64,000 bases of DNA from Giesbergeria sp. (GTDB lineage: Bacteria > Pseudomonadota > Gammaproteobacteria > Burkholderiales > Burkholderiaceae_C). The DNA lies in assembly GCA_023150295.1 (NCBI GenBank), contig JAKLLE010000005.1, positions 18,560 through 82,559 on the forward strand. Reading direction: 5' to 3'. The number at the start of each line of letters is the position of its first letter. Positions within the stretch are counted from its first letter, which is position 1. Positions 1 through 9,110 of this stretch are shown in pieces. A program made the translations under genes and the position numbers. Under the pieces are notes generated by a model. That model was not told where the DNA came from, made no database searches, and worked only from the letters and a program-made list of their open reading frames with translations.

Positions 1-1593
1 TCGATGCACACTCCCCGGCTCGCGCTCGAACGCCTCCATCAAGAAGCGGTCCTGCGGCTTCTCTGACGCCGTCTTGGGGATTTGTGCCAGTACCTGGATG
101 AAGCCAGGCACCATGCCCGCCTCCAGTTGCTGGCGGCACACGGCAAAGAGTTGCCGTGGGTCGAACGCGGCAACGTCCTTGGGTACCACTGCGGCAACGA
201 CCTCCTTTTCCCCCGGAGCAAGCTGCGCACTTGCAACACCATAGACATACACGTCATCGACCAGACCTGACTCGGCGATGGCCTTTTCGATGAAGGCCGT
301 GGCGATGAACTCACCGTTGCGCCGGATACCGCTACCCTTGCGGTAATCGAAGTAAAGCCAGCCCTCCGCATCCTCGTGCACCACGTCGCCCATGTGCAGC
401 CAACCGCCAGCGCACTTGTGATGCGACGCCTCGGGGTTTCCAAAGTACTCCACGGCGAAGGGCTCGCCACTGGCATGGCGAAACAGCAACTCGCCCTGCT
501 GGCCACGCGGCACATCGTTGCCTGCCTCGTCCACGATGCGATGGCGCAGTGTTGGCGGCGGCTTGCCGATGCTGCCCACAGGCCCCTGGCCGGGGTGGTT
601 GAAGGTGAGTCCACCTTCGGCCGCGCCGTAGAACTCCAGGATCTGTACGCCGAAACGCTGCTGGAACTGCCGCCAGATGGCGGCAGGCATGCCCGCCGAG
701 ATAACGAAGCGCACCGGATTGTCGGCATCGTCCGCGCGCGGTGGCTCGGCATAGACTGCCGTGGTCATTCCACCCAGCAGCGTGAAGCTCGTGGCGCCGT
801 ATTTGCGCGTGATGTCCCACAGGCGGGACTTGGTAAAGCGCCGCGAGAGCACGCAACGCAGGCGGCAGGCCAGCGCCGCGCCCAGGGTGATGAGCTGGGC
901 GTTGGCGTGCGTGAGCGACAGGCCCGAGTACAGCACGTCTCCTTCGCGATAGCCGAACAGACGCAGAGCGAGCAAAGCGGTTTCACAATAGCGCCGATGC
1001 GTCAGCACGATGCCTTTGGGGTCACCCGTCGTGCCAGAAGTAAAGATCAGCTCCAAAGCACTGTCCGGGCTGGTGGTGCCGATGGTCAGCTCTGGTACCG
1101 CCAGTGGCGCGGCGGCTTCCCAGTCCACCACTCCACTGTAAGCCGCGAGCGGCTGCTCGCCCTCATCAGTGGCGAAGGCCAGCACCCAGCGCACGCCGCT
1201 CAAGCGGGGTCGCAGAGGCTGCAAGTGGGGTAGCGCGTAGTCGGCAGCGAAGACGGCGCAGCACTGACTGCTGGTGAGCAGAAACTGCAGCTTGTCGCCC
1301 TTGGTGCGTGCGTCGATGGGTACCACGGCCACACCCAAGATGCTCGCGGCCACCATGGCCTCAACGAACTCTACATGGTTGGCCATAAGCAAGGCCACAC
1401 GTTCCCCAGAAGCAATGCCCAGGTCCTGCATGACCCGCGCCATGCGCTGGCCGTTGTCCCAGAGCTGGCGGTAGCTGCGCACCTCGTCCGGGCGCGTTCC
1501 TCCGCCCTCGACGGTGAGCACTTGGAAGTCCGGCAGTTCGGCCGCGCGGTTCGCGACCATGCCGGCGAAGATGTTGTCGGGGTAAAGACTCAT
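1..1593 (-). CDS. Acyl-CoA synthetase (AMP-forming), 3' end beyond window
   Basis: ANL-superfamily adenylate-forming enzyme that would activate a carboxylic acid to its CoA thioester with ATP. The frame is open from the ATG at 1593 to the window edge (531 codons seen), so the C-terminus is missing; this is why the ORF track does not list it. The AMP-binding P-loop FTSGTTGDPKG is at about residues 184-194, EFYGAAEG near 320 and the GWLHMGDV hinge motif near 400. It follows the thiolase gene by 15 bp and is the last visible gene of a four-gene acyl-CoA operon. The overall look is like CaiC-type or medium/long-chain ligases; the substrate cannot be read from the sequence. Confidence 0.9.
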   Translation of the reverse strand, partial: MSLYPDNIFAGMVANRAAELPDFQVLTVEGGGTRPDEVRSYRQLWDNGQRMARVMQDLGIASGERVALLMANHVEFVEAMVAASILGVAVVPIDARTKGDKLQFLLTSSQCCAVFAADYALPHLQPLRPRLSGVRWVLAFATDEGEQPLAAYSGVVDWEAAAPLAVPELTIGTTSPDSALELIFTSGTTGDPKGIVLTHRRYCETALLALRLFGYREGDVLYSGLSLTHANAQLITLGAALACRLRCVLSRRFTKSRLWDITRKYGATSFTLLGGMTTAVYAEPPRADDADNPVRFVISAGMPAAIWRQFQQRFGVQILEFYGAAEGGLTFNHPGQGPVGSIGKPPPTLRHRIVDEAGNDVPRGQQGELLFRHASGEPFAVEYFGNPEASHHKCAGGWLHMGDVVHEDAEGWLYFDYRKGSGIRRNGEFIATAFIEKAIAESGLVDDVYVYGVASAQLAPGEKEVVAAVVPKDVAAFDPRQLFAVCRQQLEAGMVPGFIQVLAQIPKTASEKPQDRFLMEAFEREPGSVHR

Positions 1594-1608
1594 CCTGTGT
1601 ACTCCTGT

Positions 1609-2847
1609 TCAGCGCCCCAGCAGCGTGAGGCAGGCCACGGCCTCTTCCACGCCAGCGAGCCCACCGCCGTTTTCCGCCAGCGCGATGCGAGCACCCGGCA
1701 CCTGGCGCGCTCCGGCTTCGCCACGCAACTGCGCGACCAGTTCGAACACCTGCCCCAGCCCCGTCGCACCGATAGGGTGGCCCTTGCTCTCCAGCCCCCC
1801 CGAGGGGTTGATGGGGATGGACCCGCCCAGGCTCGTATCGCCACGCTCGGCCGCCGGACCGCCCTGCCCAGGGGGCACCAGGCCCAGCAGCTCCGACTGC
1901 AGGATCTCGCCTATCGCCGTCGCGTCGTGCACCTCGGCCACGCCCACGTCCTGCGGTGCCACGCCCGCCTGTTCGTAGAGCCGGTGCGATGCCTTGCGCA
2001 CCAGGTGGTTCTCCAGATCCATCGCCTCGCGCTCACTGCCGGTTTGCAACACGCAGGCCAGTACCCGCACCGCTCGGCGTGCATCGCCTTGCAGTCGCTT
2101 GAGGCCTGCAGCGCTGCAGACAATGGCGGCAGCGGCGCCATCACTCACCGGCGAGCACATGGGCAGCGTGAGCGGGTAGCTGATAGGCGGCGCGGCCAGC
2201 ACCTGCTGCACGCTCAGTGCTTCCCGGTACTGCGCCAAAGGGTTGTGTACCGAATGCGCATGGTTCTTCGCCGCCACCGCCGCGAACTGCTGCTGCGTGG
2301 TGCCAAAGATGTCCATGTGCAGGCGCCCCATGGCGGCGTAAATGTCCATGAACACGCTGTAGGGTCGCGGCGACTGGCTGCCCGGCGGTGGCATGACGCC
2401 TTCACCCATGGCCAGCAGGCGCGCCCGGCCGGCCTCGGTGTCATGCACGTCCCAGGCGCCGTCGAAGGCGGCAAACATGCGTGCCTTGTCTTCACTCCAC
2501 ATCTTCTCGGCACCCACGGCGAGCACAATGTCGGCCGCGCCGCTGCGCACATGCTGCACGGCCAGATGCAGCGCCGTGCTGGCACTGGCACAGGCGTTCT
2601 CCACATTGACAACGGGAATGCCTTCCACACCCATGGCGCGCAGCGCGAGTTGCCCGCGCACCATGTGCTGGCCTTCCATGTGGCCCTGCGTGGCATTGGA
2701 GAAATAAGCCGCCTGCAGTTGCCGGGCGCTACAGCCCGCATCCTGCAGCGCGGTGGTGACGGCCTGGCGCGTGAGGTCTTTCACGCTCCATTGCGGGTGC
2801 CGGCCAAACGGCGTCATGCCAACGCCGGCGATATAGATCGGTTCCAC
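1609..2847 (-). CDS. Thiolase family protein (SCP-x/acetyl-CoA acetyltransferase-like)
   Basis: A 412-residue thiolase-fold protein, probably cleaving a beta-ketoacyl-CoA in the degradation pathway encoded by this operon. The nucleophile motif NACASAS places the active Cys at residue 86, and SKGHPIGATG gives the His at about 357. The usual C-terminal CxG motif is absent (NGGGLAG there instead), which is common in SCP-x/lipid-transfer-type thiolases and leaves open whether it degrades or synthesises. It lies between the reductase-like gene upstream and the acyl-CoA ligase downstream on the same strand. A copy of the dispersed repeat lies in the 78-bp gap before its start. Confidence 0.9.
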   Translation of the reverse strand: MEPIYIAGVGMTPFGRHPQWSVKDLTRQAVTTALQDAGCSARQLQAAYFSNATQGHMEGQHMVRGQLALRAMGVEGIPVVNVENACASASTALHLAVQHVRSGAADIVLAVGAEKMWSEDKARMFAAFDGAWDVHDTEAGRARLLAMGEGVMPPPGSQSPRPYSVFMDIYAAMGRLHMDIFGTTQQQFAAVAAKNHAHSVHNPLAQYREALSVQQVLAAPPISYPLTLPMCSPVSDGAAAAIVCSAAGLKRLQGDARRAVRVLACVLQTGSEREAMDLENHLVRKASHRLYEQAGVAPQDVGVAEVHDATAIGEILQSELLGLVPPGQGGPAAERGDTSLGGSIPINPSGGLESKGHPIGATGLGQVFELVAQLRGEAGARQVPGARIALAENGGGLAGVEEAVACLTLLGR

Positions 2848-2865
2848 GGGATGCTCCCCGAATAT

Positions 2866-2920
2866 TTATGAAATATGCATCAAGCGCTTATCCATAAAGC
2901 GCTAGATGCTATTAATACAG
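2866..2920 (+). repeat. Dispersed intergenic repeat, copy R1 (diverged)
   Basis: An AT-richer segment with the core AGCGCTTATCCAT..AGCGCT shared with the copies at 9052, 17180, 18511, 38247, 44636, 48568 and 51602. It lies between two genes of the acyl-CoA operon. This is the most diverged copy: the ATAGC hairpin half is only partly kept. Confidence 0.6.
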
Positions 2921-2925
2921 GAGCA

Positions 2926-4041
2926 TTACTGGTGTTTGACTTCCCAGGAAAGGTAGCCCTCGTCCGCCTGCGCCGCAAGCAACTGGCGCGCGCCCAGAAT
3001 GCGCGCGCCCGAGCCGAAGCCCACAGCCTTGAGCTGCTTGCCCAGCACGCGCTGTGCCGCCTCGGCCGCGAACACGCCCGTTTGTGAGTAGGCGCAACTG
3101 CCACGCAGGATGACGCTGACAGACTGCGTGTTGCCACGCGCCTGGCACGACACCATCCCACGATGCAGCTCTGGTGTCTCGCGCGGGGGTTCAACCTGCG
3201 TCACCTGCTGACCGATGGTGTTGGTTACCTGCTCCTGCGCTGCGGCATCCAGGTGGCGATAGTCCTTTTCAAACTGCTGCAAGATGCCTAGCACGGACAT
3301 CATCATTTCCTGGTTGCCGAGGGCAAACAGCACCTGGCAGTTCTTGACCCGCGCATCGCCGTGGTACCACACAGGCTCACCCGCACCGCCCCAGGGCATG
3401 CCTTTCAAGACGCGATGCACGCCGGGCACAGACACGTCGTACGCCTGCGCCCAGGGCCACTGCACTAGTTCGCCGTTCTGCAGGTAGTACATGGGCTTGG
3501 TGCACATGCGCAGGAACGACATGGTCGAGGCCACGCTGATTTGGGCATCGCCGTAGTACATCAGATCCAGCGAGTCGATACCTGGGGTTTCCAGTGCGAT
3601 TTCTGCGGCAATCGCACCTTCGGTCCACATATAGGAATTGGCCGGGCACAACGCCAGTTCCTTGCGTTCAAAGGCAGCGCCATACTCTTTCTGCAGGAAC
3701 AGCATCCAGTCGGTTTCACCCGTGGTGTCAAAGTAGTGGCAGCCTGCGTCCAGGGCGGCCTGTACCACCGGCTCACCCAGTTGCATGAAGGGCCCGACAA
3801 TGTTCAGGACCAGTTTTTTGCCACGCAGCAATTCCGTCAGGCTGGCTCGGTCATGCGCCACGCCCACGCACTGGTAGTCATGGCCTTCGAGTTCGGGAAT
3901 CTTGGCCATCTCGGCCTGCAGGCGCGCGGCGTTGCGTCCAGCGGCAATGAAGGGAATGCCGCGCTGCGCGAGCTTCCACGCGGCAAGCTTTCCGGTGTAG
4001 CCACTGGCGCCGTACAGAACGACTTGGTATTGCGATGCCAT
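2926..4041 (-). CDS. Saccharopine dehydrogenase-like NAD(P)-binding reductase
   Basis: A 371-residue protein with an N-terminal Rossmann fold; the dinucleotide motif GASGYTG is at residues 11-17. Members of this family (saccharopine dehydrogenase NADP-binding domain, including trans-acting enoyl reductases) carry out redox steps on diverse substrates. Here it sits between an acyl-CoA dehydrogenase and a thiolase, so an acyl-chain substrate is more likely than lysine metabolism; that is inference from context. The start at 4041 follows an AAGGAGAC ribosome site (reverse complement of 4045-4055). The gap to the upstream acyl-CoA dehydrogenase gene is 30 bp. Confidence 0.85.
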   Translation of the reverse strand: MASQYQVVLYGASGYTGKLAAWKLAQRGIPFIAAGRNAARLQAEMAKIPELEGHDYQCVGVAHDRASLTELLRGKKLVLNIVGPFMQLGEPVVQAALDAGCHYFDTTGETDWMLFLQKEYGAAFERKELALCPANSYMWTEGAIAAEIALETPGIDSLDLMYYGDAQISVASTMSFLRMCTKPMYYLQNGELVQWPWAQAYDVSVPGVHRVLKGMPWGGAGEPVWYHGDARVKNCQVLFALGNQEMMMSVLGILQQFEKDYRHLDAAAQEQVTNTIGQQVTQVEPPRETPELHRGMVSCQARGNTQSVSVILRGSCAYSQTGVFAAEAAQRVLGKQLKAVGFGSGARILGARQLLAAQADEGYLSWEVKHQ

Positions 4042-4071
4042 GGTGATGTCTCCTTGTGGGTTGGATGGGGG

Positions 4072-5307
4072 TCAGAACAGTTCGGGGTTCATCAAGTGGT
4101 AGCCGCCCTTGATAGCGAGGATTTCGTTGCAGCCGTCCTCGATGAGCGAGGCACGCGCATCGCGCAGGATTTTTTCCACTGGGTAATCGCGTGCCAGGCC
4201 GTTGCCACCGTGCATCTGCACTGATTCACTGGCTACCTCGAACGCCGTCTGCGTCGCAGTCACCTTGGCAGCCATGGCAGCCTGCAAAGCCATGGCCGGA
4301 GCCTGGAAGTTGTAATGCAGCACCCGGCGCGAAAGCGCGCATGCCGCCTCCACCTTGCGGAACATGTGGAACAGCCGGTGCGCCACCACTTGATGACGGA
4401 TGATGGGCACGCCACCCGCCTTGCGCTCATGCGCATAGGTCACTGCCAAGTCATAGGCCGCACGCGCGCAGCCGGTGAAGATGGCCGACATCAAACCGTT
4501 GGCCAGCGTGTGCACCAGATAGGTGGCTTGCTGGTACTGTTCTGGGCCGGCCAGCAGGTGCTCACGCGACAGGCGCACGTTGTCGAAATAGATCTCGCCC
4601 TGGTTGAGCGCACGCTGACCCATTTTGTCAAGCGGCTTGCCGCGTGTAATGCCGGGCGTGTCCATGGGCACGATGACCACGGCCCCATTGCGCGTGTCCG
4701 GCCCGCTGCCGGCATCGCACGCGGCGTAGAGAATGCCCACTTGGCCGATGGTGCCGTTGGACACCCAGGCCGACTTCTGTCCGGTGATGACGAGCTCGTC
4801 GCCCTTCAACGTCACCACGCAATTGGGCCGCCCGTACTCACCCTGGGGGTGGAAGATCATGCGCGCCGGATCCAGCGCGTCGCTGCCATGGTCGGGCTCC
4901 GTGATCATCCAGCAGCCCAGCTTGGCATCCGTGGCGATGTTGCGGCAGAACGCATTGCCCAGAATGGCGCTGATCATGGCCGGAATCAGCCCCGCGCCGA
5001 TGGAGATCGCCAGGCCCGCGTCGCCCCAGCCCAGTTCCTCGAACAATATCGCCATGGTGCGGGAGCGGTCGAAGGGATCCATGGCAAGCAAGTCATCCAC
5101 GCCGAAGCCAAGCGCGGCGAACTGACCGTACACGCCCCACAGTGGCGAACCAGGTGCAATCACCTCCTCAGGAACCATGCGATCGAGTTCCCGCCCCACG
5201 GGGCGCAGGACCTCGCGGGCAAAGCGCCGCACGGTAGCCTGGATGGCTGCTGCAGTGTCGGAAAAATCGGGCTCGGCGCCCAGGGGCGTCAACGGAACAT
5301 AGGCCAT
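4072..5307 (-). CDS. Acyl-CoA dehydrogenase family protein
   Basis: A 411-residue FAD flavoprotein expected to introduce an alpha-beta double bond into an acyl-CoA. The fold is recognisable from ITEPDHGSD near residue 150, the WVSNG segment and the C-terminal MHGGNGLARDYPVEK region with a helical tail. The track ORF (start 5445) is too long: the ATG at 5307 has a strong AAAGGAGAC site just upstream and gives the usual family length. It is the first gene of the acyl-CoA operon and is divergent from the LuxR-family regulator at 5488, which probably controls it. Confidence 0.92.
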   Translation of the reverse strand: MAYVPLTPLGAEPDFSDTAAAIQATVRRFAREVLRPVGRELDRMVPEEVIAPGSPLWGVYGQFAALGFGVDDLLAMDPFDRSRTMAILFEELGWGDAGLAISIGAGLIPAMISAILGNAFCRNIATDAKLGCWMITEPDHGSDALDPARMIFHPQGEYGRPNCVVTLKGDELVITGQKSAWVSNGTIGQVGILYAACDAGSGPDTRNGAVVIVPMDTPGITRGKPLDKMGQRALNQGEIYFDNVRLSREHLLAGPEQYQQATYLVHTLANGLMSAIFTGCARAAYDLAVTYAHERKAGGVPIIRHQVVAHRLFHMFRKVEAACALSRRVLHYNFQAPAMALQAAMAAKVTATQTAFEVASESVQMHGGNGLARDYPVEKILRDARASLIEDGCNEILAIKGGYHLMNPELF

Positions 5308-5376
5308 GTGAGTCTCCTTTGGTCTGTGGAAAAATCTTGTGTCGCCACTGTAGAAATCGCGTACCGCCAAGGCCAT

Positions 5377-5412
5377 CCCCCAGTCGGTGTGGCGTTGGAA
5401 CGCCAATGGGGG
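5377..5412. promoter_or_regulatory. Candidate operator in the divergent acyl-CoA operon/LuxR intergenic region
   Basis: The 180-bp region between the divergent starts (5307 and 5488) holds a perfect 7-bp inverted repeat, TGGCGTT-GG-AACGCCA (5390-5405), loosely flanked by CCCCCA (5377-5382) and TGGGGG (5407-5412). A dyad at this place is a natural binding-site candidate for the adjacent MalT-type LuxR protein, but no binding motif for that protein is known to me. Confidence 0.45.
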
Positions 5413-5487
5413 ATGGCATGGGGGATGTGGCGGGTGATGGGGCAAGCCCTCTCACGGCCATCGCTGGGCGCTGGCTAGACTCGCGGC

Positions 5488-8187
5488 ATGCCCAGCAGCA
5501 CATCGGACACGTTTCTCCGTACCAAGATCAGGGTGATGCGGCCACCTCCCGGCACCATTGCACGCCTGCGCCTGGACGAAGCGCGCGCCGAAGCGCTCCA
5601 AATGCGGCTGGTCACGCTCACGGCCCCTGGCGGCTTTGGCAAGAGCACCCTGGCGGCCACCTGGGTAGCGCATTGGCAGACACAGGGACACCACTGCACG
5701 TGGCTGAGCCTGTCGCAGGACGACGACGAACCCGCACGCTTCCTGCACAGCCTGACGCAGGCCCTGCAGCGCCTGGGTCAGGGCGTGGGAGATGCCGCCC
5801 TCGCCCTGTTGCAGGGACGAGCGCTGGCGGCACCGCGTGCCGTGGTGTCGTTACTGCTCAACGACCTGGAGTCCTTCGACGGTGAGGCCGTTCTGGTACT
5901 GGACGACTACCATTGGCTGCACGAGCCCGCCATCCACGAAGCGATGGCGTTCCTCATCAATCACGCGCCACCCCAGTTCCACCTCGTGATCACCTCGCGT
6001 GTGGCGCCCCCGCTTGCCCTGGCCCGACTGCGCGCCCACGGGCAGTGGCTCGACGTGGATGCAGCTGCGCTGCGCTTCGACGAGGAGGAAACCACACGCT
6101 TCCTGGCCTCGGCCTGCGCACTGGCGCCCACGCCGGAGCAATCCGCGCGGCTCCATGCCGGCACCGAGGGCTGGGCGGCGGCCCTGCGTCTGGCCGCGCT
6201 CGGCCAAAGCCTCACCGGTGCCTACGATACCGACGGCACGCGGAGCAGCTCATCGGTCTTCGCGACCCTGTTCGAGGATTTGCTGGAGAGCCTGCCGCCG
6301 CCCACCGTGCGCTTCATGGCGCAGACTGCGGTGCTCGAACGCATCCACCCCGACTTGTGCGATGCAGTATGTGACAGCAACGATAGCGCCGCCCAGATCT
6401 CCGTGCTGTTGCAATACCACCTGCTGACCGAGCCTATGGACGGCGAAGGCCGATGGCTGCGCTACCATCTGCTGCTGCGTGAACACCTGCTCGCCAACGT
6501 AGCCCAGCGTCTGGGCGTGGACCCGCGAATGATGCACCAACGGGCGGCACACTGGTTCGCCAACCAAGGGGCGTGGACCGATGCAGTACGCCACGCCCTG
6601 CAGGCAGGCGACAGCCGCCAGGCCATTGCGTGGCTGGCGCACTGCTGCATGTCGCTGGTGAAGTCAGGTGACCTGTTGACACTGCTCGGCTGGCGCCGGC
6701 AACTGCCGCCGGAACTTTTACATACACAACCTCAAGTGCAACTCGCCGTTGCCTGGGGACTGGCACTCGCCATGCGCTTCGCGGAAGCGGCACCCTTGTT
6801 GGACGAAATTGAGCACGCCGCGCAGCAGACGCTTGAAGGCCAGGCCCTGCACGACACACTGGGCGAATGCTTGGCAATCCGTGCCGTCAATGTCGCGCTG
6901 CAGGACGATTCCCTACAGGCCCACGCCATCGCACAGCAGTGGCACGCACACGGCCACGCTGGTGACGCCTTCACACGCAACGTCATGTCCAACGTCATGC
7001 GCTACGTGTATTGGAAAAGCGGCGATCTGGTGCGGGTGTACGAGCAACCCTGGGTGGCTACCCCGCCCGACGACGAACAGCAGATTGCATTCTCAACGGT
7101 ATACCGACAGGCACTGCTGGGCTGCATAGAACTGCAGAAAGGGCGCCTGGGCCTGGCCGAACGCCATGCCCGCGAAGCACTGCGCTGCGCCCACAGCCAT
7201 GGCGGCGCGCACTCGGTGTCCATGGCATTGGCCGCACCGCTGATGGCGATGCTGCACTACCAGCAGGGCCGATCCGCGGAAGCCGAAAGACTCCTCACCC
7301 CGCTCTTGCCACTGATTGACAACACCGCTATGCATGAGGCACTTGCCCAGGCCTACCAAGTGCTGGTGAATACGGCGTACCTGCAAGAGCAGCACGGCCG
7401 AGCCTTTGAGTTGTTGGAACGAGCCGAGGCCATGGGCTACAACCGAGGCTGGGATCGGCTGGTAGGCACGATGTTGCTCGACCGCATCCGCCTCCTGGTC
7501 TTTGAAAGGCGACTCGACGAGGCCAATGCCACCGCCATACGGATCCAGCGCCTGGCAAGCCAAGCACAAACCGATCCACCCTGTGCCCGCGCGGATCTGC
7601 TGGTGCTACGCGATATTGCGTCGGCCCGAATTGCCTTGGCCAACCAGCGGATCAACGAGGCTCGGTCCATATTTTCCAGCCTGTTGCAGGCAGCGCAGGC
7701 GTCATCGCAGGATTTGCGTGCCCTGCAGATTGGGACCTGCCTGGCCATTGCCCACATGGCTGGGGGAGAACAAGAGGCATGCTTCGCACAACTGCGCACC
7801 ACCCTACAGGGAGCACAGCGTAGCGGCGCCCTGCGCAGCGTACTCGATGAAGGCGACGAACTGTACAGCCTGCTACCACGCTTCCTGGTCTCCCGGGAGT
7901 GCGATGGCGAATTGGCCGACTACGTGCGCGGCCTCATAGCGACCACCCACACAGGCCATGGTGCCGCCGCCGAAACGCGCAGCATGTTAACCAGGCGCGA
8001 AATTCGGGTTATCGAACTCGTCGAACAGGGCCGCTCCAACAAGGACATCGCGCGCTCCATGAACATCTCTGCAGAGACGGTGAAGACCCACCTGAAAAAT
8101 ATCTTCGAAAAGCTGGGCGTGCAACACAGATCACAGGCCGTCTTGATGGCGCGCTCGCTAGGATTGATGGCAGACCACCCCTTGTAG
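5488..8187 (+). CDS. MalT-like LuxR-family transcriptional activator (LAL type)
   Basis: An 899-residue large ATP-binding LuxR regulator. Walker A APGGFGKST is at residues 46-54 and a Walker B-like LVLDDYHW at about 135. A long helical (TPR-like) middle part follows, then a C-terminal LuxR helix-turn-helix (LTRREIRVIELVEQG...NISAETVKTHLKNIFEKLGV, about 835-885). Proteins of this build (MalT, AlkS) bind ATP and an inducer and then activate nearby catabolic operons. It is divergent from the acyl-CoA dehydrogenase operon, so that operon is the likely target and an acid or its CoA ester the likely inducer (inference). Confidence 0.92.
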   Translation: MPSSTSDTFLRTKIRVMRPPPGTIARLRLDEARAEALQMRLVTLTAPGGFGKSTLAATWVAHWQTQGHHCTWLSLSQDDDEPARFLHSLTQALQRLGQGVGDAALALLQGRALAAPRAVVSLLLNDLESFDGEAVLVLDDYHWLHEPAIHEAMAFLINHAPPQFHLVITSRVAPPLALARLRAHGQWLDVDAAALRFDEEETTRFLASACALAPTPEQSARLHAGTEGWAAALRLAALGQSLTGAYDTDGTRSSSSVFATLFEDLLESLPPPTVRFMAQTAVLERIHPDLCDAVCDSNDSAAQISVLLQYHLLTEPMDGEGRWLRYHLLLREHLLANVAQRLGVDPRMMHQRAAHWFANQGAWTDAVRHALQAGDSRQAIAWLAHCCMSLVKSGDLLTLLGWRRQLPPELLHTQPQVQLAVAWGLALAMRFAEAAPLLDEIEHAAQQTLEGQALHDTLGECLAIRAVNVALQDDSLQAHAIAQQWHAHGHAGDAFTRNVMSNVMRYVYWKSGDLVRVYEQPWVATPPDDEQQIAFSTVYRQALLGCIELQKGRLGLAERHAREALRCAHSHGGAHSVSMALAAPLMAMLHYQQGRSAEAERLLTPLLPLIDNTAMHEALAQAYQVLVNTAYLQEQHGRAFELLERAEAMGYNRGWDRLVGTMLLDRIRLLVFERRLDEANATAIRIQRLASQAQTDPPCARADLLVLRDIASARIALANQRINEARSIFSSLLQAAQASSQDLRALQIGTCLAIAHMAGGEQEACFAQLRTTLQGAQRSGALRSVLDEGDELYSLLPRFLVSRECDGELADYVRGLIATTHTGHGAAAETRSMLTRREIRVIELVEQGRSNKDIARSMNISAETVKTHLKNIFEKLGVQHRSQAVLMARSLGLMADHPL

Positions 8188-8249
8188 GCACCGCGAACCA
8201 CCCCTACGCGCCATCGCAAGGCCTGGTTCACGAATGGGGGCGCTGCCCC

Positions 8250-8477
8250 TCAGCGCCGCCGCAGAACGTGGATGTATTCCTCCCCCACCGTCTGCTGCTC
8301 CACCAGCTCGTTGCCCGTCTGTTTGGCAAAGGCCTGGAAGTCGCGCACCGAGCCTGCGTCGGTGGCCAGCACCTTGAGCAGTTCGCCGCTCTCCATGTCG
8401 GCCAGGGCCTTCTTGGCCTTGAGGATGGGCAGGGGGCAGTTCAGGCCCCGGGTGTCGATTTCTTTGTGGGTTTGCAT
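8250..8477 (-). CDS. TusA/SirA-family sulfur-carrier protein
   Basis: A 75-residue protein with the CPxP motif (RGLNCPLPILKAKKAL, Cys14) of TusA/YeeD/YedF small sulfurtransferases, which relay persulfide sulfur. The track ORF is much longer; the start at 8477 (MQTHKEIDTRG) fits the family. It begins 4 bp after the stop of the NUDIX gene, so the two are probably cotranscribed. With cysM just upstream, a role in sulfur or cysteine handling is plausible but not shown. It is convergent with the LuxR gene. Confidence 0.88.
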   Translation of the reverse strand: MQTHKEIDTRGLNCPLPILKAKKALADMESGELLKVLATDAGSVRDFQAFAKQTGNELVEQQTVGEEYIHVLRRR

Positions 8478-8481
8478 GGTG

Positions 8482-9051
8482 TCAGTCCTTTGCCGCAGGT
8501 TGGTCCAGGCCGCGGCGGCGTTCGGCATTTTCCTCTGCCGTGAAGAATACTGGCTCGTGGCCACGGGTGCGCAACCAATCGGCCAGCGCGTAGCCTGTGC
8601 CCGCAGGCCAGCATTTGAGCTCGTGCAGGTCGAACAGGCGGTAGTCCACCAGCTCGGGGGATAGCCGCACCTCGCCTTGGGCCACCACATGGTAGGCAAT
8701 GATGACCTGGTTCATGCGCAGGAATTCATAGGCGCCCACCAGGGTGCAGGACTGCACGTCGAGGTTGGTTTCTTCCTTGACCTCGCGCGCAATGCCGTCC
8801 TGGGGCGACTCGCCCGCCTCCATGAAGCCGGTGATGAGCGCAAACATCTTGACCGGCCAGGCTGCGTTGCGCGCCAGCAGCACCTTGCCGCCCACCTCGA
8901 CGATGGCGGCCAGCACCGGGGTGGGATTGTTCCAGTGCGTCCAGCCGCAGGCGGGGCAGCGCAGGCGCTCTTTGTCGCCACCGTCCTCGGCCTGGGTGAG
9001 CAGCGCCAGCGGCGTGGCGCAGTGGGTGCAAAAGCGGGTTTCGTACTGCAT
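8482..9051 (-). CDS. NUDIX hydrolase with N-terminal zinc ribbon (NudC-like)
   Basis: A 189-residue protein. A four-Cys zinc ribbon (C8, C11, C32, C35) is followed by a canonical Nudix box, GFMEAGESPQDGIAREVKEE, in the middle of the protein. The combination resembles the C-terminal half of NADH pyrophosphatase NudC, but the protein is shorter and lacks NudC's N-terminal domain, so the substrate is uncertain. It lies between cysM and the TusA-like gene on the same strand; a dispersed repeat copy fills the 59-bp gap to cysM. Confidence 0.88.
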   Translation of the reverse strand: MQYETRFCTHCATPLALLTQAEDGGDKERLRCPACGWTHWNNPTPVLAAIVEVGGKVLLARNAAWPVKMFALITGFMEAGESPQDGIAREVKEETNLDVQSCTLVGAYEFLRMNQVIIAYHVVAQGEVRLSPELVDYRLFDLHELKCWPAGTGYALADWLRTRGHEPVFFTAEENAERRRGLDQPAAKD

Positions 9052-9110
9052 TGCTATGATTTTTATAGCTACCAGCGCTTATATTCAGGGCGCTGGAGGC
9101 CAATTTTGCT
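9052..9110 (+). repeat. Dispersed intergenic repeat, copy R2
   Basis: One of the best-preserved copies: a GCTATGATTTTTATAGC hairpin, then CAGCGCTTATATTCAGGGCGCTGG as a second hairpin, then AGGCCAATTTTG. It occupies the whole gap between the cysM stop (9111) and the NUDIX start (9051). Confidence 0.85.

Noticed and set aside
1375-2871. 498-aa plus-strand ORF
   Set aside because: Antisense to the thiolase gene.
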